From positions 1-16,014 of the forward strand of contig JAGOBT010000016.1 in the NCBI GenBank assembly GCA_017999135.1: a stretch of DNA of 16,014 nt. The letters are read 5' to 3'. Source of the DNA: Burkholderiaceae bacterium (GTDB lineage Bacteria > Pseudomonadota > Gammaproteobacteria > Burkholderiales > Burkholderiaceae_C). Both the position numbers and the translations under genes were made by a program. The notes under the pieces were generated by a model. That model searched no databases, had not been told where the DNA came from, and worked only from the letters and a program-made list of their open reading frames with translations. This document shows, one piece after another, positions 1 through 6,596 of this stretch (position 1 is the stretch's first letter; each line of letters begins with the position of its first letter).

Positions 1-2
1 AT

Positions 3-77
3 GTCATGCCGGGCGAAGACGAGAAGGTGTGGTTGGGCGAACGGGCCGGGCCAGCAAGCAGCGCCGTCGGCCCGTAA
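3..77 (+). CDS. possible 3' end of an upstream gene (partial)
   Basis: An open frame enters from the left edge in frame 3 and stops at TAA 75-77. It encodes about 24 residues rich in charged and small amino acids (starting VMPGEDEKVWLGERAG). I do not recognise a family. The case for coding rests only on the open frame reaching the edge and on the co-directional gene that follows within about 40 bases. It could equally be intergenic DNA. Confidence 0.22.
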   Translation, partial: VMPGEDEKVWLGERAGPASSAVGP

Positions 78-113
78 ACTGGGCGCCGATTGTGCCCGCT
101 GCGCCCCGATGAC

Positions 114-1004
114 ATGCCCCGCCCACCGATGACCCGACGCCCCACGCTGCTGGTGGTGGGCTGCGGCGACGTCGGCCTGCGCGTGCTGCGGCTGCTGCGC
201 GGGCGCTGGCGCCTGCTGGCACTGACATCGTCCCCCGCCCGGTGCGCCGAACTGCGGGCCGCCGGTGCCGTGCCGCTGCCGGGCAACCTGGATGACCCGG
301 CCAGCCTCGGGCGCATCGGCGCGCTGGCCGACCGGGTGCTGCATCTGGCGCCGCCACCATCGCACGGCCGGCGCGACACCCGCACCAGGCATCTGCTGCA
401 GGCCCTGTGCCGGGGCGGGCGGGTGCAGCGGCTGGTGTACGCCAGCACCACCGGCGTGTACGGCGACGCGCAGGGCGCCCAGTTCGACGAGACCCGGCCT
501 GTGGCGCCCGCCACCGACCGCGGGCTGCGCCGGGTCGACGCCGAGACACGGCTGCGCGCCTTTGGCCTGGCCACCGGCGCTGCAGTCACGTTGCTGCGCA
601 TTCCGGGCATCTATGCCGGCGACCGGCCCGGTGGCCACCCGCGCGAGCGGCTGGCCCGCGGCACGCCGGTGCTGCGTGCCGAGGACGATGTCTACACCAA
701 CCACATCCATGCCGACGACCTGGCGCGGGCCTGCGTGGCCGCGCTGCTGCGCGGCGGCCGGCAGCGGGTGGTGAACGTCTGCGACGACACCGACCTGCGC
801 ATGGGCGACTACTTCGATCTGGCGGCCGACCTGTGCGGCCTGGCCCGGCCGCCGCGCCTGTCGCGGGCCGAGGCTGCCGCCGTGCTGTCGCCGATGCAGC
901 TGAGCTTCATGGGTGAATCGCGCCGGCTGCTGAACCACCGCCTCAAGCAGGAGCTGAAGCTGCGCCTGCGCCACCCGACGGTGGCCACCGGCCTGCTGGC
1001 GTGA
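114..1004 (+). CDS. atypical SDR / NAD-dependent epimerase-dehydratase family protein (YeeZ-like)
   Basis: A Rossmann-fold protein of the extended or atypical short-chain dehydrogenase superfamily, probably cytoplasmic and NAD(P)-binding. The nucleotide-binding glycine motif GCGDVG lies about 15 residues from the N-terminus after a TLLVV strand. A YASTTGVYGD segment near residues 110-120 matches the epimerase 'S-S-TGVYG' strand, and YTNHIHADDLA near residue 195 matches the conserved epimerase loop. The usual YxxxK catalytic pair is not obvious, as in YeeZ-type relatives, so the reaction is unknown. The start is uncertain: the frame is open from TTG 90, with ATG at 114 and at 129, and none has a clear ribosome binding site. 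I chose ATG 114; ATG 129 sits only a few residues before the first beta strand. The gene ends 7 bases from the convergent protease-like gene. Family assignment is firm; substrate is not. Confidence 0.85.
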   Translation: MPRPPMTRRPTLLVVGCGDVGLRVLRLLRGRWRLLALTSSPARCAELRAAGAVPLPGNLDDPASLGRIGALADRVLHLAPPPSHGRRDTRTRHLLQALCRGGRVQRLVYASTTGVYGDAQGAQFDETRPVAPATDRGLRRVDAETRLRAFGLATGAAVTLLRIPGIYAGDRPGGHPRERLARGTPVLRAEDDVYTNHIHADDLARACVAALLRGGRQRVVNVCDDTDLRMGDYFDLAADLCGLARPPRLSRAEAAAVLSPMQLSFMGESRRLLNHRLKQELKLRLRHPTVATGLLA

Positions 1005-1011
1005 TCCGCCG

Positions 1012-2067
1012 TCAGATGCCCTGCGAGCGCTTCAGCGTCTTCATCCGGTCGACGCTGTAGACCTTCAGCGTCTGCTGCTGGTCGGCGCGCTCGATCAGCA
1101 GGCTGATCTCGCGCTCGGGGGCGCCGCCAGCCCACAGCGCCTGCCACAGGGCCGCCAGCGTCTGCACCTCGGTGCCGTCGATGCGCAGGATGCGGTCGCC
1201 GACCTCCAGGCCGGCCACGTCCGCCGGGCTGTCGTCATTGACACGCACCACGCGGATGCGGCCCTCGACCTCGGCGCAGTTCAGGCCCAGCCAGGCCCGC
1301 CGGCTGGGGGCGCCAAAGCCCTGCTGCCGCAGGTCGGCCAGGATCGGCGCCAGCAGGTCGACCGGCACGAACATGTTGCCGCTGCGGCGCGGCCCGGGCT
1401 GGCTGCCACCGGATGCGCCCGCCGCGTCGGCCACCACCAGCGAGCCGATGCCCACCAGTTCACCGGCCGCATTGAACAAGCCCGCGCCGCTGTGGTCACG
1501 CCGGGGCGGTGCGGTGAACAGTGCGCCGTCGATGTGGTACTCCCAATAGCCGGAGAACGGCCGCCGGGCGACCAGTTCGGCCACGCTGACGGCGCCGTCG
1601 TCGCCCCCGCTCGCCACCATCAACGGGGCTTCTGGTGCCAGCTGGTCGGCACGGCCCAGGGGCACCGGTTCCAGCCCCAGCGGCGCCAGCGCCTGCACCA
1701 GGCCGAAACCGGTGGCCACGTCGTAGCCCACCACCCGCGCCGGCACCGGGCGGCCGTCGTCGCGCAGCAGTTCCACCTGCTCGGCCTCGAGCACCAGGTA
1801 GCCGATGGTCAGCACCAGCCCGTCGGCGCTGATCAGCACGCCCGACCCCTGACGGTTGCGGCCCAGCGTGCGCGCCGAGCGCGCCTCATCGACCGCAACC
1901 ACTTGCACACCGACCACTGCCTGCTGGGCGCGTTGCAGGGCGCGGGCTTGTTGTGTCAGCGTGTCGTCTGCAGCGGCGGTGGCGGGCCACGACAACAGCC
2001 AGGTGGCGGCCAGAGCCAACAGAGTGGTCCAGGTGACGGTGGCAAGCTCGGACAAGCGGAACTTCAT
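1012..2067 (-). CDS. exported S1C trypsin-fold/PDZ protein with degenerate catalytic triad
   Basis: A 351-residue DegP/HtrA-like (S1C) protein. Residues 1-33 form a signal peptide with a Leu/Ala-rich core and an ATAAA-type cleavage region, so it is probably periplasmic. The trypsin-like domain spans about 45-245 and one PDZ domain about 258-345 (RAWLGLNC, then GLEVGDRILRIDG). The hallmark GSGVLIS strand is present at 74-80. Where active members read TNNHVV, this protein reads TIGYLV, placing Tyr90 in the catalytic His position. The DxxTD motif reads DVATG, with Gly120 replacing Asp. The nucleophile region reads DHSGAGLFN, keeping Ser193. With two of three triad residues gone, ordinary proteolysis is unlikely; a binding, chaperone or scaffold role is more plausible. 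ATG 2067 follows a GGGGGGCC purine-rich stretch. It lies 91 bases downstream of the rhomboid gene on the same strand. Fold confidence is high; loss of activity is inferred. Confidence 0.88.
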   Translation of the reverse strand: MKFRLSELATVTWTTLLALAATWLLSWPATAAADDTLTQQARALQRAQQAVVGVQVVAVDEARSARTLGRNRQGSGVLISADGLVLTIGYLVLEAEQVELLRDDGRPVPARVVGYDVATGFGLVQALAPLGLEPVPLGRADQLAPEAPLMVASGGDDGAVSVAELVARRPFSGYWEYHIDGALFTAPPRRDHSGAGLFNAAGELVGIGSLVVADAAGASGGSQPGPRRSGNMFVPVDLLAPILADLRQQGFGAPSRRAWLGLNCAEVEGRIRVVRVNDDSPADVAGLEVGDRILRIDGTEVQTLAALWQALWAGGAPEREISLLIERADQQQTLKVYSVDRMKTLKRSQGI

Positions 2068-2120
2068 GGTGGCCCCCCAGGCAAGATGCGCCCAACGCCA
2101 AGCATGAACCGTTCCGTTGT

Positions 2121-2139
2121 CCCCTGCCGCGGCACGGGG
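2121..2139 (-). terminator. possible terminator hairpin after the rhomboid gene
   Basis: CCCC-TGC / CGCG loop / GCA-(bulged C)-GGGG can fold into a GC-rich hairpin about 20 bases past the rhomboid stop and about 53 bases before the next start. It has no T-run, so intrinsic termination is uncertain. It might instead be structure in a shared transcript. Confidence 0.25.
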
Positions 2140-2158
2140 ATCGGGCGTCAGCCGCTCT

Positions 2159-2764
2159 TCAGCGGCGCCTTGTCGGCCCGCCGAAGGGCAGGCGCCCGCG
2201 CCACCAGCTCAGCATCAGCCAGGCGCCCAGCATGCCGCCCAGGTGGGCGAAGTGCGCCACGCCGCTGGGGCCCCACAGGCCCGACAGCAGCTCGATGGCG
2301 CCGAACACCAGCACGAAGGTGCGCGCCTTCATCGGGATGGGCGGGATCAGCGGCACGATCACCCGGTTGGGGAACAGCATGCCGAACGACAGCAGCAGCC
2401 CGTACAGGCCACCCGAAGCGCCCACCGTGGGTGCGCCCGAGCCGGTGAGCATGGTGAACAGCAGTTGCACCAGTGCTGCGGCGATCACGCTGGCGGCCAG
2501 CAGTTGCAGGTAGCGGCGCGGGCCCCACAGGCGTTCGAGCTCGCTGCCGAACATCCACATGCCCAGCATGTTGAAGAACAGGTGCATGAAGTCGCCATGC
2601 AGGAAGCCGTAGCTCAACACCTGCCAGGGCCAGAAGCGGCCGCTGTCCAGCGGCCACAGCGCGAAGAACCGGTCCAGCGGCAGCATCGGCAGAAAGGCCT
2701 GCACGAAGTACACCGCTGAGCAGATCAGCATCAGCGCCTGGGTGACCGGAGGCAGTGGCGGCAT
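2159..2764 (-). CDS. rhomboid family intramembrane serine protease
   Basis: A compact 201-residue, six-helix rhomboid of the inner membrane, which cleaves transmembrane substrates. Numbering from ATG 2764, HGDFMHLFFN (56-65) supplies His61 and Asn65, the oxyanion-region residues of the family. GASG supplies the nucleophile Ser117, and AHLGG supplies catalytic His174. The Ser-His dyad is therefore intact. Hydrophobic segments fall at about 8-28, 57-75, 85-108, 115-132, 148-165 and 172-188. No cytoplasmic or zinc-finger domain is attached, matching the minimal bacterial core. The frame also opens two codons earlier at TTG 2770, but ATG 2764 is the more likely start; neither has a clear Shine-Dalgarno. 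The gene begins 34 bases after the 3' end of the co-oriented tRNA-Leu with no hairpin between, so it may receive tRNA-promoter transcripts. Substrate is unknown. Confidence 0.93.
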   Translation of the reverse strand: MPPLPPVTQALMLICSAVYFVQAFLPMLPLDRFFALWPLDSGRFWPWQVLSYGFLHGDFMHLFFNMLGMWMFGSELERLWGPRRYLQLLAASVIAAALVQLLFTMLTGSGAPTVGASGGLYGLLLSFGMLFPNRVIVPLIPPIPMKARTFVLVFGAIELLSGLWGPSGVAHFAHLGGMLGAWLMLSWWRGRLPFGGPTRRR

Positions 2765-2798
2765 GGACAACCGTTGGCGGCAGCTTGGGGGAGGGGTG

Positions 2799-2883
2799 TG
2801 GTGCCCGCGGCCAGACTCGAACTGGCACGCCTTGCGGCGGCGGATTTTGAATCCGCTACGTCTACCGATTTCGTCACGCGGGC
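2799..2883 (-). tRNA. tRNA-Leu (anticodon CAA)
   Basis: Read on the minus strand, 2883 to 2799 folds as a class II tRNA. The acceptor stem is GCCCGCG/CGCGGGC (2877-2883 with 2803-2809), with discriminator A at 2802 and an encoded CCA at 2799-2801. The D-loop contains AAATCGGTAGA. The anticodon stem is GCGGA/TCCGC with loop TTCAAAA and anticodon CAA at 2847-2849. The long variable arm is CGCC-GCAA-GGCG, and the T arm is GCCAG-TTCGAGT-CTGGC. The long variable arm, A73 discriminator and CAA anticodon identify the UUG-decoding leucine tRNA. All stems are perfectly paired. It precedes the rhomboid gene on the same strand. Confidence 0.96.
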
Positions 2884-2916
2884 AGGCCGCTGCCGGTGTG
2901 CCCGGCGCGGTCGCGG

Positions 2917-2922
2917 ATTATG
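2917..2922 (-). promoter_or_regulatory. candidate -10 box for tRNA-Leu
   Basis: On the minus strand CATAAT (5 of 6 to TATAAT) lies 33 bases before the tRNA 5' end and is followed by a very GC-rich discriminator (CCGCGACCGC). GC-rich discriminators are typical of stable-RNA promoters under stringent control. I see no good -35 hexamer at 16-18 bases. Confidence 0.4.
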
Positions 2923-2956
2923 TCACGTGGGTGCTGCGGGCCCTTTCGGCGACTGC

Positions 2957-2962
2957 CACAAT
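2957..2962 (+). promoter_or_regulatory. candidate -10 box for the cysM operon
   Basis: CCACAATCCG contains CACAAT (4 of 6 to TATAAT). It would place the transcription start near 2969, giving a leader of about 12 bases that contains only the Shine-Dalgarno. The same CCACAATCCG string precedes polA. No convincing -35 box is visible, so an activator may be needed. Confidence 0.4.
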
Positions 2963-2969
2963 CCGCCCT

Positions 2970-2977
2970 GGAGGTGA
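2970..2977 (+). promoter_or_regulatory. strong ribosome binding site deciding a TTG start
   Basis: GGAGGTGA is an 8-base match to the 16S rRNA 3' tail complement. It sits three bases (six from the GGAGG core) before TTG 2981. This fixes the start of cysM at a TTG codon; no ATG in that frame lies near the conserved N-terminus. Confidence 0.8.
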
Positions 2978-2980
2978 CCT

Positions 2981-3892
2981 TTGACCAGCATCCGCTATCC
3001 CACCATCGAGGACGTGATCGGCCAGACGCCGGTCGTGCGCCTGCAGCGCCTGCCCGGGCAAGCCAGTGAAGGCCGCGGCAACGTGGTGCTGGGCAAGCTG
3101 GAGGGCAACAACCCGGCCGGGTCGGTCAAGGACCGGCCGGCGATGGGCATGATCCGCCGCGCCGAGGAGCGCGGCGACATCCGCCCCGGCGACACCCTGA
3201 TCGAGGCCACCTCGGGCAACACCGGCATCGCGCTGGCGATGGCCGCCGCCATCCGCGGCTACCACATGGTGCTGATCATGCCGGAGGACCTGTCCATCGA
3301 GCGGGCCCAGACCATGAAGGCCTATGGCGCCGAGCTGATCCTCACGCCCCGCTCGGGCGGCATGGAATACGCACGCGACCTGGCCGAGCAGATGCAGCGT
3401 GACGGCAAGGGCCGGGTGCTCGACCAGTTCGCCAACGCCGACAACCCGCGCATCCACTTCGAGACCACCGGCCCCGAGATCTGGCAGCAGACCGGCGGGC
3501 GCATCACCCACTTCGTCAGCGCCATGGGCACCACCGGCACCATCAGCGGCGTGGGGCGGTACCTCAAGCAGCAGAACCCGGCGGTGCGCATCGTCGGCGC
3601 GCAGCCGTCGGAGGGCTCACGCATCCCCGGCATCCGCAAGTGGCCCGAGGCCTACCTGCCCAAGATCTACGACCCGGCCCAGGTGGACGACCTGGTGCTG
3701 GTGAGCCAGGCTGATGCTGAAGACATGGCCCGCCGCCTGGCCCGGCAGGAAGGCCTGTTCGCCGGCATCTCGGCCGCGGGCGCTGCCTGGGTGGCGCTGC
3801 AGCTGGCGCAGCAGCTGCAGGACGCGACCATCGTCTTCATCGTCTGCGACCGGGGCGAGCGCTACCTGTCGACCGGCGTGTTCCCGGCCTGA
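2981..3892 (+). CDS. cysM: cysteine synthase B (O-acetylserine sulfhydrylase, CysM)
   Basis: A cytoplasmic PLP enzyme that makes L-cysteine from O-acetyl-L-serine and sulfide or, in the CysM branch, thiosulfate. It is 303 residues, the usual CysM length. NPAGSVKDRPA carries the PLP lysine Lys50. TSGNTG (77-82) is the substrate-binding loop, and SAMGTTGTISG is the glycine-rich phosphate-binding loop. SEGSRIPGIRKWP matches the CysM-type segment. The C-terminal VCDRGERYLSTGVF is the conserved fold-II ending. The start is TTG 2981, preceded by a near-perfect Shine-Dalgarno. It heads a co-directional set: the Nudix gene begins 10 bases after its stop, and tusA follows, both tied or potentially tied to sulfur and redox metabolism. 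CysM rather than CysK is favoured by length and by the SRIPGIRKWP segment; CysK remains a lesser possibility. Confidence 0.95.
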   Translation: MTSIRYPTIEDVIGQTPVVRLQRLPGQASEGRGNVVLGKLEGNNPAGSVKDRPAMGMIRRAEERGDIRPGDTLIEATSGNTGIALAMAAAIRGYHMVLIMPEDLSIERAQTMKAYGAELILTPRSGGMEYARDLAEQMQRDGKGRVLDQFANADNPRIHFETTGPEIWQQTGGRITHFVSAMGTTGTISGVGRYLKQQNPAVRIVGAQPSEGSRIPGIRKWPEAYLPKIYDPAQVDDLVLVSQADAEDMARRLARQEGLFAGISAAGAAWVALQLAQQLQDATIVFIVCDRGERYLSTGVFPA

Positions 3893-3902
3893 AAGGAGCC
3901 CC

Positions 3903-4442
3903 ATGGCCCACGCATTCCGCTTCTGCCCGTCGTGCAGCGCCGAACTGGCGCCCGTTGAATCGCTGGAAGACGGCGGCCTCAAGACCCGCTTGCGCTGCCC
4001 GGCCTGCGGCTGGACGCACTGGAACAACCCCACGCCAGTGCTGGCGGCCATCATCGAATGTGCCGACCAGGGCGGGCGCGTGTTGCTGGCGCGCAATGCC
4101 GCCTGGTCGGGCCGCATGTTCGCGCTGATCACCGGCTTCATGGAGGCCGACGAGACGCCCGAGGAAGGCATCACCCGCGAGGTGGCCGAGGAAACCAACC
4201 TGGAGGTGCTGTCGCTCGACCTGATCGGCGTCTACGACTTCCAGCGCATGAACCAGGTGATCATCGCCTACCATGCCCTGGCGCGCGGCGAGGTGCGGCT
4301 GTCGCCCGAGCTGGCCGAGTACAAGCTGTACGCGCCGGAAGACTTGGTCTGCTGGCCGGCCGGCACCGGTTACGCGCTGGCGGCCTGGCTGCGCCGCCGC
4401 GGCATCGAGCCGCGCTTCATGGATCTGCCGCGCCGCGGCTGA
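3903..4442 (+). CDS. Nudix hydrolase with N-terminal zinc ribbon
   Basis: A 179-residue cytoplasmic pyrophosphohydrolase. A zinc ribbon is formed by Cys8-x2-Cys11 (CPSC) and Cys32-x2-Cys35 (CPAC). The Nudix domain follows from about residue 44. The box runs G78-x5-E84-x7-R92-E93-x2-E96-E97, with all metal-binding glutamates present. The usual Gly after the EE pair is Asn99. The ribbon-plus-Nudix layout resembles the C-terminal half of NudC (NADH pyrophosphatase/RNA decapping), but the NudC signature is not complete, so the nucleotide substrate is not settled. AAGGAG at 3893-3898 precedes ATG 3903 by four bases, and the gene starts 10 bases after cysM, indicating translational and transcriptional linkage. 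tusA follows after 28 bases. Confidence 0.9.
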   Translation: MAHAFRFCPSCSAELAPVESLEDGGLKTRLRCPACGWTHWNNPTPVLAAIIECADQGGRVLLARNAAWSGRMFALITGFMEADETPEEGITREVAEETNLEVLSLDLIGVYDFQRMNQVIIAYHALARGEVRLSPELAEYKLYAPEDLVCWPAGTGYALAAWLRRRGIEPRFMDLPRRG

Positions 4443-4470
4443 GCAACTGTCTGCCAACCCACCCATCGCC

Positions 4471-4698
4471 ATGGACCCGACCCAAGAGATCGACACCCGC
4501 GGCCTGAACTGCCCGCTGCCCATCCTGAAGGCCAAGAAGGCGCTGGCCACGCTGCAGACCGGGGAGGTGCTCAAGGTGGTGTCCACCGACCCCGGTTCGG
4601 TGCGCGATTTCCAGGCATTCGCCCGCCAGACCGGCAACGAACTCGTCGAGCAGACCAATGTCGGCAACGAGTTCGTGCACCTGCTGCGCCGGCGCTGA
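4471..4698 (+). CDS. tusA: TusA-family sulfur carrier protein
   Basis: A 75-residue SirA/TusA/YeeD-type protein. In the Tus relay TusA accepts persulfide sulfur from a cysteine desulfurase and passes it on for tRNA 2-thiouridine formation; relatives also feed molybdenum cofactor synthesis and thiosulfate metabolism. The signature DTRGLNCPLPILKAKKAL lies at residues 8-25, with the sulfur-carrying Cys14 in the CPLP motif. The remainder fits the small beta-alpha-beta-alpha-beta-beta fold. ATG 4471 has no clear Shine-Dalgarno, but it follows the Nudix gene by 28 bases and is probably cotranscribed with cysM. It could be a TusA-like paralogue rather than the tRNA-thiolation TusA itself. Confidence 0.9.
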   Translation: MDPTQEIDTRGLNCPLPILKAKKALATLQTGEVLKVVSTDPGSVRDFQAFARQTGNELVEQTNVGNEFVHLLRRR

Positions 4699-4706
4699 GC
4701 CGGCGC
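4686..4706. terminator. hairpin between convergent tusA and galU
   Basis: GCGCCGGC - GCTGA - GCCGGCGC is a perfect 8-bp stem with a five-base loop. It overlaps the last codons and stop of tusA and ends 7 bases before the galU stop. It lies in a 15-base gap between facing genes and may terminate both, although there is no T-tract on either side. Confidence 0.4.
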
Positions 4707-4713
4707 CCCGGGG

Positions 4714-5580
4714 TCAGATCTCCAGGCCTTGCAGGTAGGCGCGGAAGCTGGCGCCGACCTCGGGATGCTTCAGCGCCAGTTCCACATTGGCCTGCAGGAA
4801 GCCTTCCTTGCTGCCGCAGTCGTAGCGCTGGCCTTCGTAGCGGTAGGCAAACACCTTCTCGCGGCGCAGCAGCGAGGCGATGCCGTCGGTCAACTGGATC
4901 TCGCCGCCCACCCCCCTGGGTTGGGTGGCAATCTCATGGAAGACGCCGGGCGTCAGGATGTAGCGGCCGGCCACGCCCAGGCGCGACGGGGCGACCTCTG
5001 GCGCGGGCTTCTCGACGATGCGATTCACATCGACCAGCCGGTCGTTCACCGCCACGCCGTCCACGATGCCGTAGCGGCGGGTGTGCTCGATGGGCACTTC
5101 CTGTACGGCCAGGATGGACGCGCGCCACTCGTTGAACTGCTCGACCATCTGCTGCAGCACCGGGGTGTCGCCCACCATCAGGTCGTCGGCCAGCAGCACG
5201 GCGAAGGGCTCGTTGCCCACCAGGCGCTGGCCGCACAGCACAGCGTGGCCCAGGCCCAGGGCCTGCGCCTGGCGCACGTAGATGCATTCCATGTCATGCG
5301 GTTTCACGCTGCGTACCACACGCAGCAGTTCGTCCTTGCCCGCCTGTTCCAGGGCTACCTCCAACTCGAATGTCATGTCAAAGTGGTCCTCGATCGGGCG
5401 TTTGTGGCGGCCGGTCACAAAGATCATCTCGCGCACACCCGCGGCGTAGGCTTCTTCCACCGCATACTGGATGAGCGGCTTGTCCACCACCGGCAGCATC
5501 TCCTTCGGCTGTGCCTTGGTGGCGGGCAGGAAGCGGGTGCCCAGGCCGGCCACGGGGAAAATCGCCTTTTTGACAAACAT
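4714..5580 (-). CDS. galU: UTP-glucose-1-phosphate uridylyltransferase (GalU)
   Basis: It makes UDP-glucose from UTP and glucose-1-phosphate for surface polysaccharides, trehalose and osmoadaptation. It is 288 residues, normal for bacterial GalU. The nucleotide-binding signature [19 protein letters not shown] occupies 12-30, with Lys25 in the PKEMLP turn. [14 protein letters not shown] follows. GLGHAVLC (109-116) and LLADD (Asp132/Asp133, metal site) are present, as is a [10 protein letters not shown] segment near the C-terminal third. The frame is open further upstream, but family members begin at the [14 protein letters not shown] segment, so ATG 5580 is chosen. It is divergent from the dehydrogenase-like gene across 73 bases and convergent with tusA. 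No exopolysaccharide genes are adjacent, so it looks like a stand-alone housekeeping copy. Confidence 0.96.
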   Translation of the reverse strand: MFVKKAIFPVAGLGTRFLPATKAQPKEMLPVVDKPLIQYAVEEAYAAGVREMIFVTGRHKRPIEDHFDMTFELEVALEQAGKDELLRVVRSVKPHDMECIYVRQAQALGLGHAVLCGQRLVGNEPFAVLLADDLMVGDTPVLQQMVEQFNEWRASILAVQEVPIEHTRRYGIVDGVAVNDRLVDVNRIVEKPAPEVAPSRLGVAGRYILTPGVFHEIATQPRGVGGEIQLTDGIASLLRREKVFAYRYEGQRYDCGSKEGFLQANVELALKHPEVGASFRAYLQGLEI

Positions 5581-5613
5581 GAGAATGACTCGTCGTAGTG
5601 AGGGAGCAAGTTG

Positions 5614-5619
5614 ATTCTG
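5614..5619 (-). promoter_or_regulatory. weak candidate -10 box for galU
   Basis: On the minus strand CAGAAT (4 of 6) lies 33 bases before the galU ATG in the 73-base divergent spacer. This implies a leader of about 27 bases. No -35 match is evident. Confidence 0.25.
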
Positions 5620-5653
5620 GCACGCAGACCCGGACGCGGGCCGTGAGGATGGC

Positions 5654-6577
5654 ATGGTCATCCTGATCGTCGAACCGCTGGATCCCGAAGTGATGCAGTG
5701 GCTGGTGGCGCGCCATGCCGTGCGCTACGCGCCCGATCTGGCCCGCGACCCGCGCGGCCTGCGTCAGGCATTGCACAACGTGCAGGCGCTGATCATCCCG
5801 CCCACCGTGGCGCTGGATGCCGATGCGCTGGCGCGGGCGCCGCTGCTGCGCGCGGTGGGCCGGTTGTCGGCCGGCGCCGAGAACATCGACTTCGAGGCCT
5901 GCGCCCGCGCTGGTGTGGAAGTGGTGCGTCCGAGCGACGCCACCGCCCAGGCCGAGGCCGAATTCATGATCGGCGCACTGCTGCAGATGCTGCGGCGCGT
6001 GCCCGTGGTCAACCCCGAGGGCTTGCTGGTCGGTCGCGAGCTGGGCAGCGCCACGGTGGGGCTGATCGGCATGGGCCCGGCGGCGCAGCCCACGGCGCAG
6101 CTGCTGCAGGCCTTCGGCACCCGGGTGGTGGGCTACGACCCGGCGCTGCACGCCAGCGACGCACTGTGGGCGCGCTGGCTCGTCGAGCCAGTGAGCCTGC
6201 GTGAGCTGATGGAGCAGAGCGACGCGGTCTGCGTGATGCTGACCTACTTCACCCGCTACCAGGGCCTGCTGGGTGAGCGCTACCTGAGCTTCTGCAAGCC
6301 CAACCAGGTGCTGGTGAGTCTGGCGTCGACCAGCCTGTTCGACGAGAACGCACTGGCCGACGTGCTGGGCTCGGGCCGCATGGCTGCTGCCTGGTTCGAC
6401 AGCCTGGAGCCCGGCCTGCTGGCCCCCGGCCGGCTGCTGCACCAGATCGACACCCTGCAGGTGACGCCACGGGTGGCCAGCACCACGCTGGAATCACGCG
6501 TGCGCGCCGCCTGGGACGTGGCGCGCCGCATCGACGACCTGCTGCAGCCGGGCAGCGACCTGGTGCCGGTGGGCTGA
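5654..6577 (+). CDS. D-2-hydroxyacid dehydrogenase family protein lacking catalytic Arg and His
   Basis: A 307-residue protein of the SerA/D-lactate dehydrogenase fold. A flavodoxin-like substrate domain (about 1-100 and 280-307) flanks a Rossmann domain (about 100-280). The NAD motif reads GMGPAA (139-144) with Asp162 in VVGYDP, which favours NAD; the third Gly of GxGxxG is Ala144. [10 protein letters not shown] (70-79) matches the conserved 'GxxxDNID' region. Active members use an Arg (in NTARG), a Glu and a His (in TPH). Here the Arg segment reads SLAST, with Ser225 in place of Arg, and the His segment reads TPRV, with Arg273 in place of His. Glu252 (LEP) is kept. Typical hydride-transfer chemistry is therefore doubtful. 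GAGG at 5645-5648 precedes ATG 5654 by five bases. It is divergent from galU and convergent with valS. The fold is certain; activity and substrate are unknown. Confidence 0.9.
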   Translation: MVILIVEPLDPEVMQWLVARHAVRYAPDLARDPRGLRQALHNVQALIIPPTVALDADALARAPLLRAVGRLSAGAENIDFEACARAGVEVVRPSDATAQAEAEFMIGALLQMLRRVPVVNPEGLLVGRELGSATVGLIGMGPAAQPTAQLLQAFGTRVVGYDPALHASDALWARWLVEPVSLRELMEQSDAVCVMLTYFTRYQGLLGERYLSFCKPNQVLVSLASTSLFDENALADVLGSGRMAAAWFDSLEPGLLAPGRLLHQIDTLQVTPRVASTTLESRVRAAWDVARRIDDLLQPGSDLVPVG

Positions 6578-6596
6578 CTGCGGACTGCTGGTTGCT

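Noticed and set aside
41..75. Inverted repeat ACGGGCC ... GGCCCGT as a terminator of an upstream gene
   Set aside because: The loop is 21 bases, the stem only 7 bp, and it would overlap the putative stop codon; too weak to call.
2799..2883. tRNA-Leu as an attachment site for an integrated element
   Set aside because: No integrase, phage gene or direct repeat of the tRNA 3' end is seen in the window; flanking genes are ordinary chromosomal ones.
5581..5661. Extended N-terminus for galU of 27 residues
   Set aside because: GalU proteins begin within a few residues of the [13 protein letters not shown] segment; the extension would overlap the divergent gene's start.
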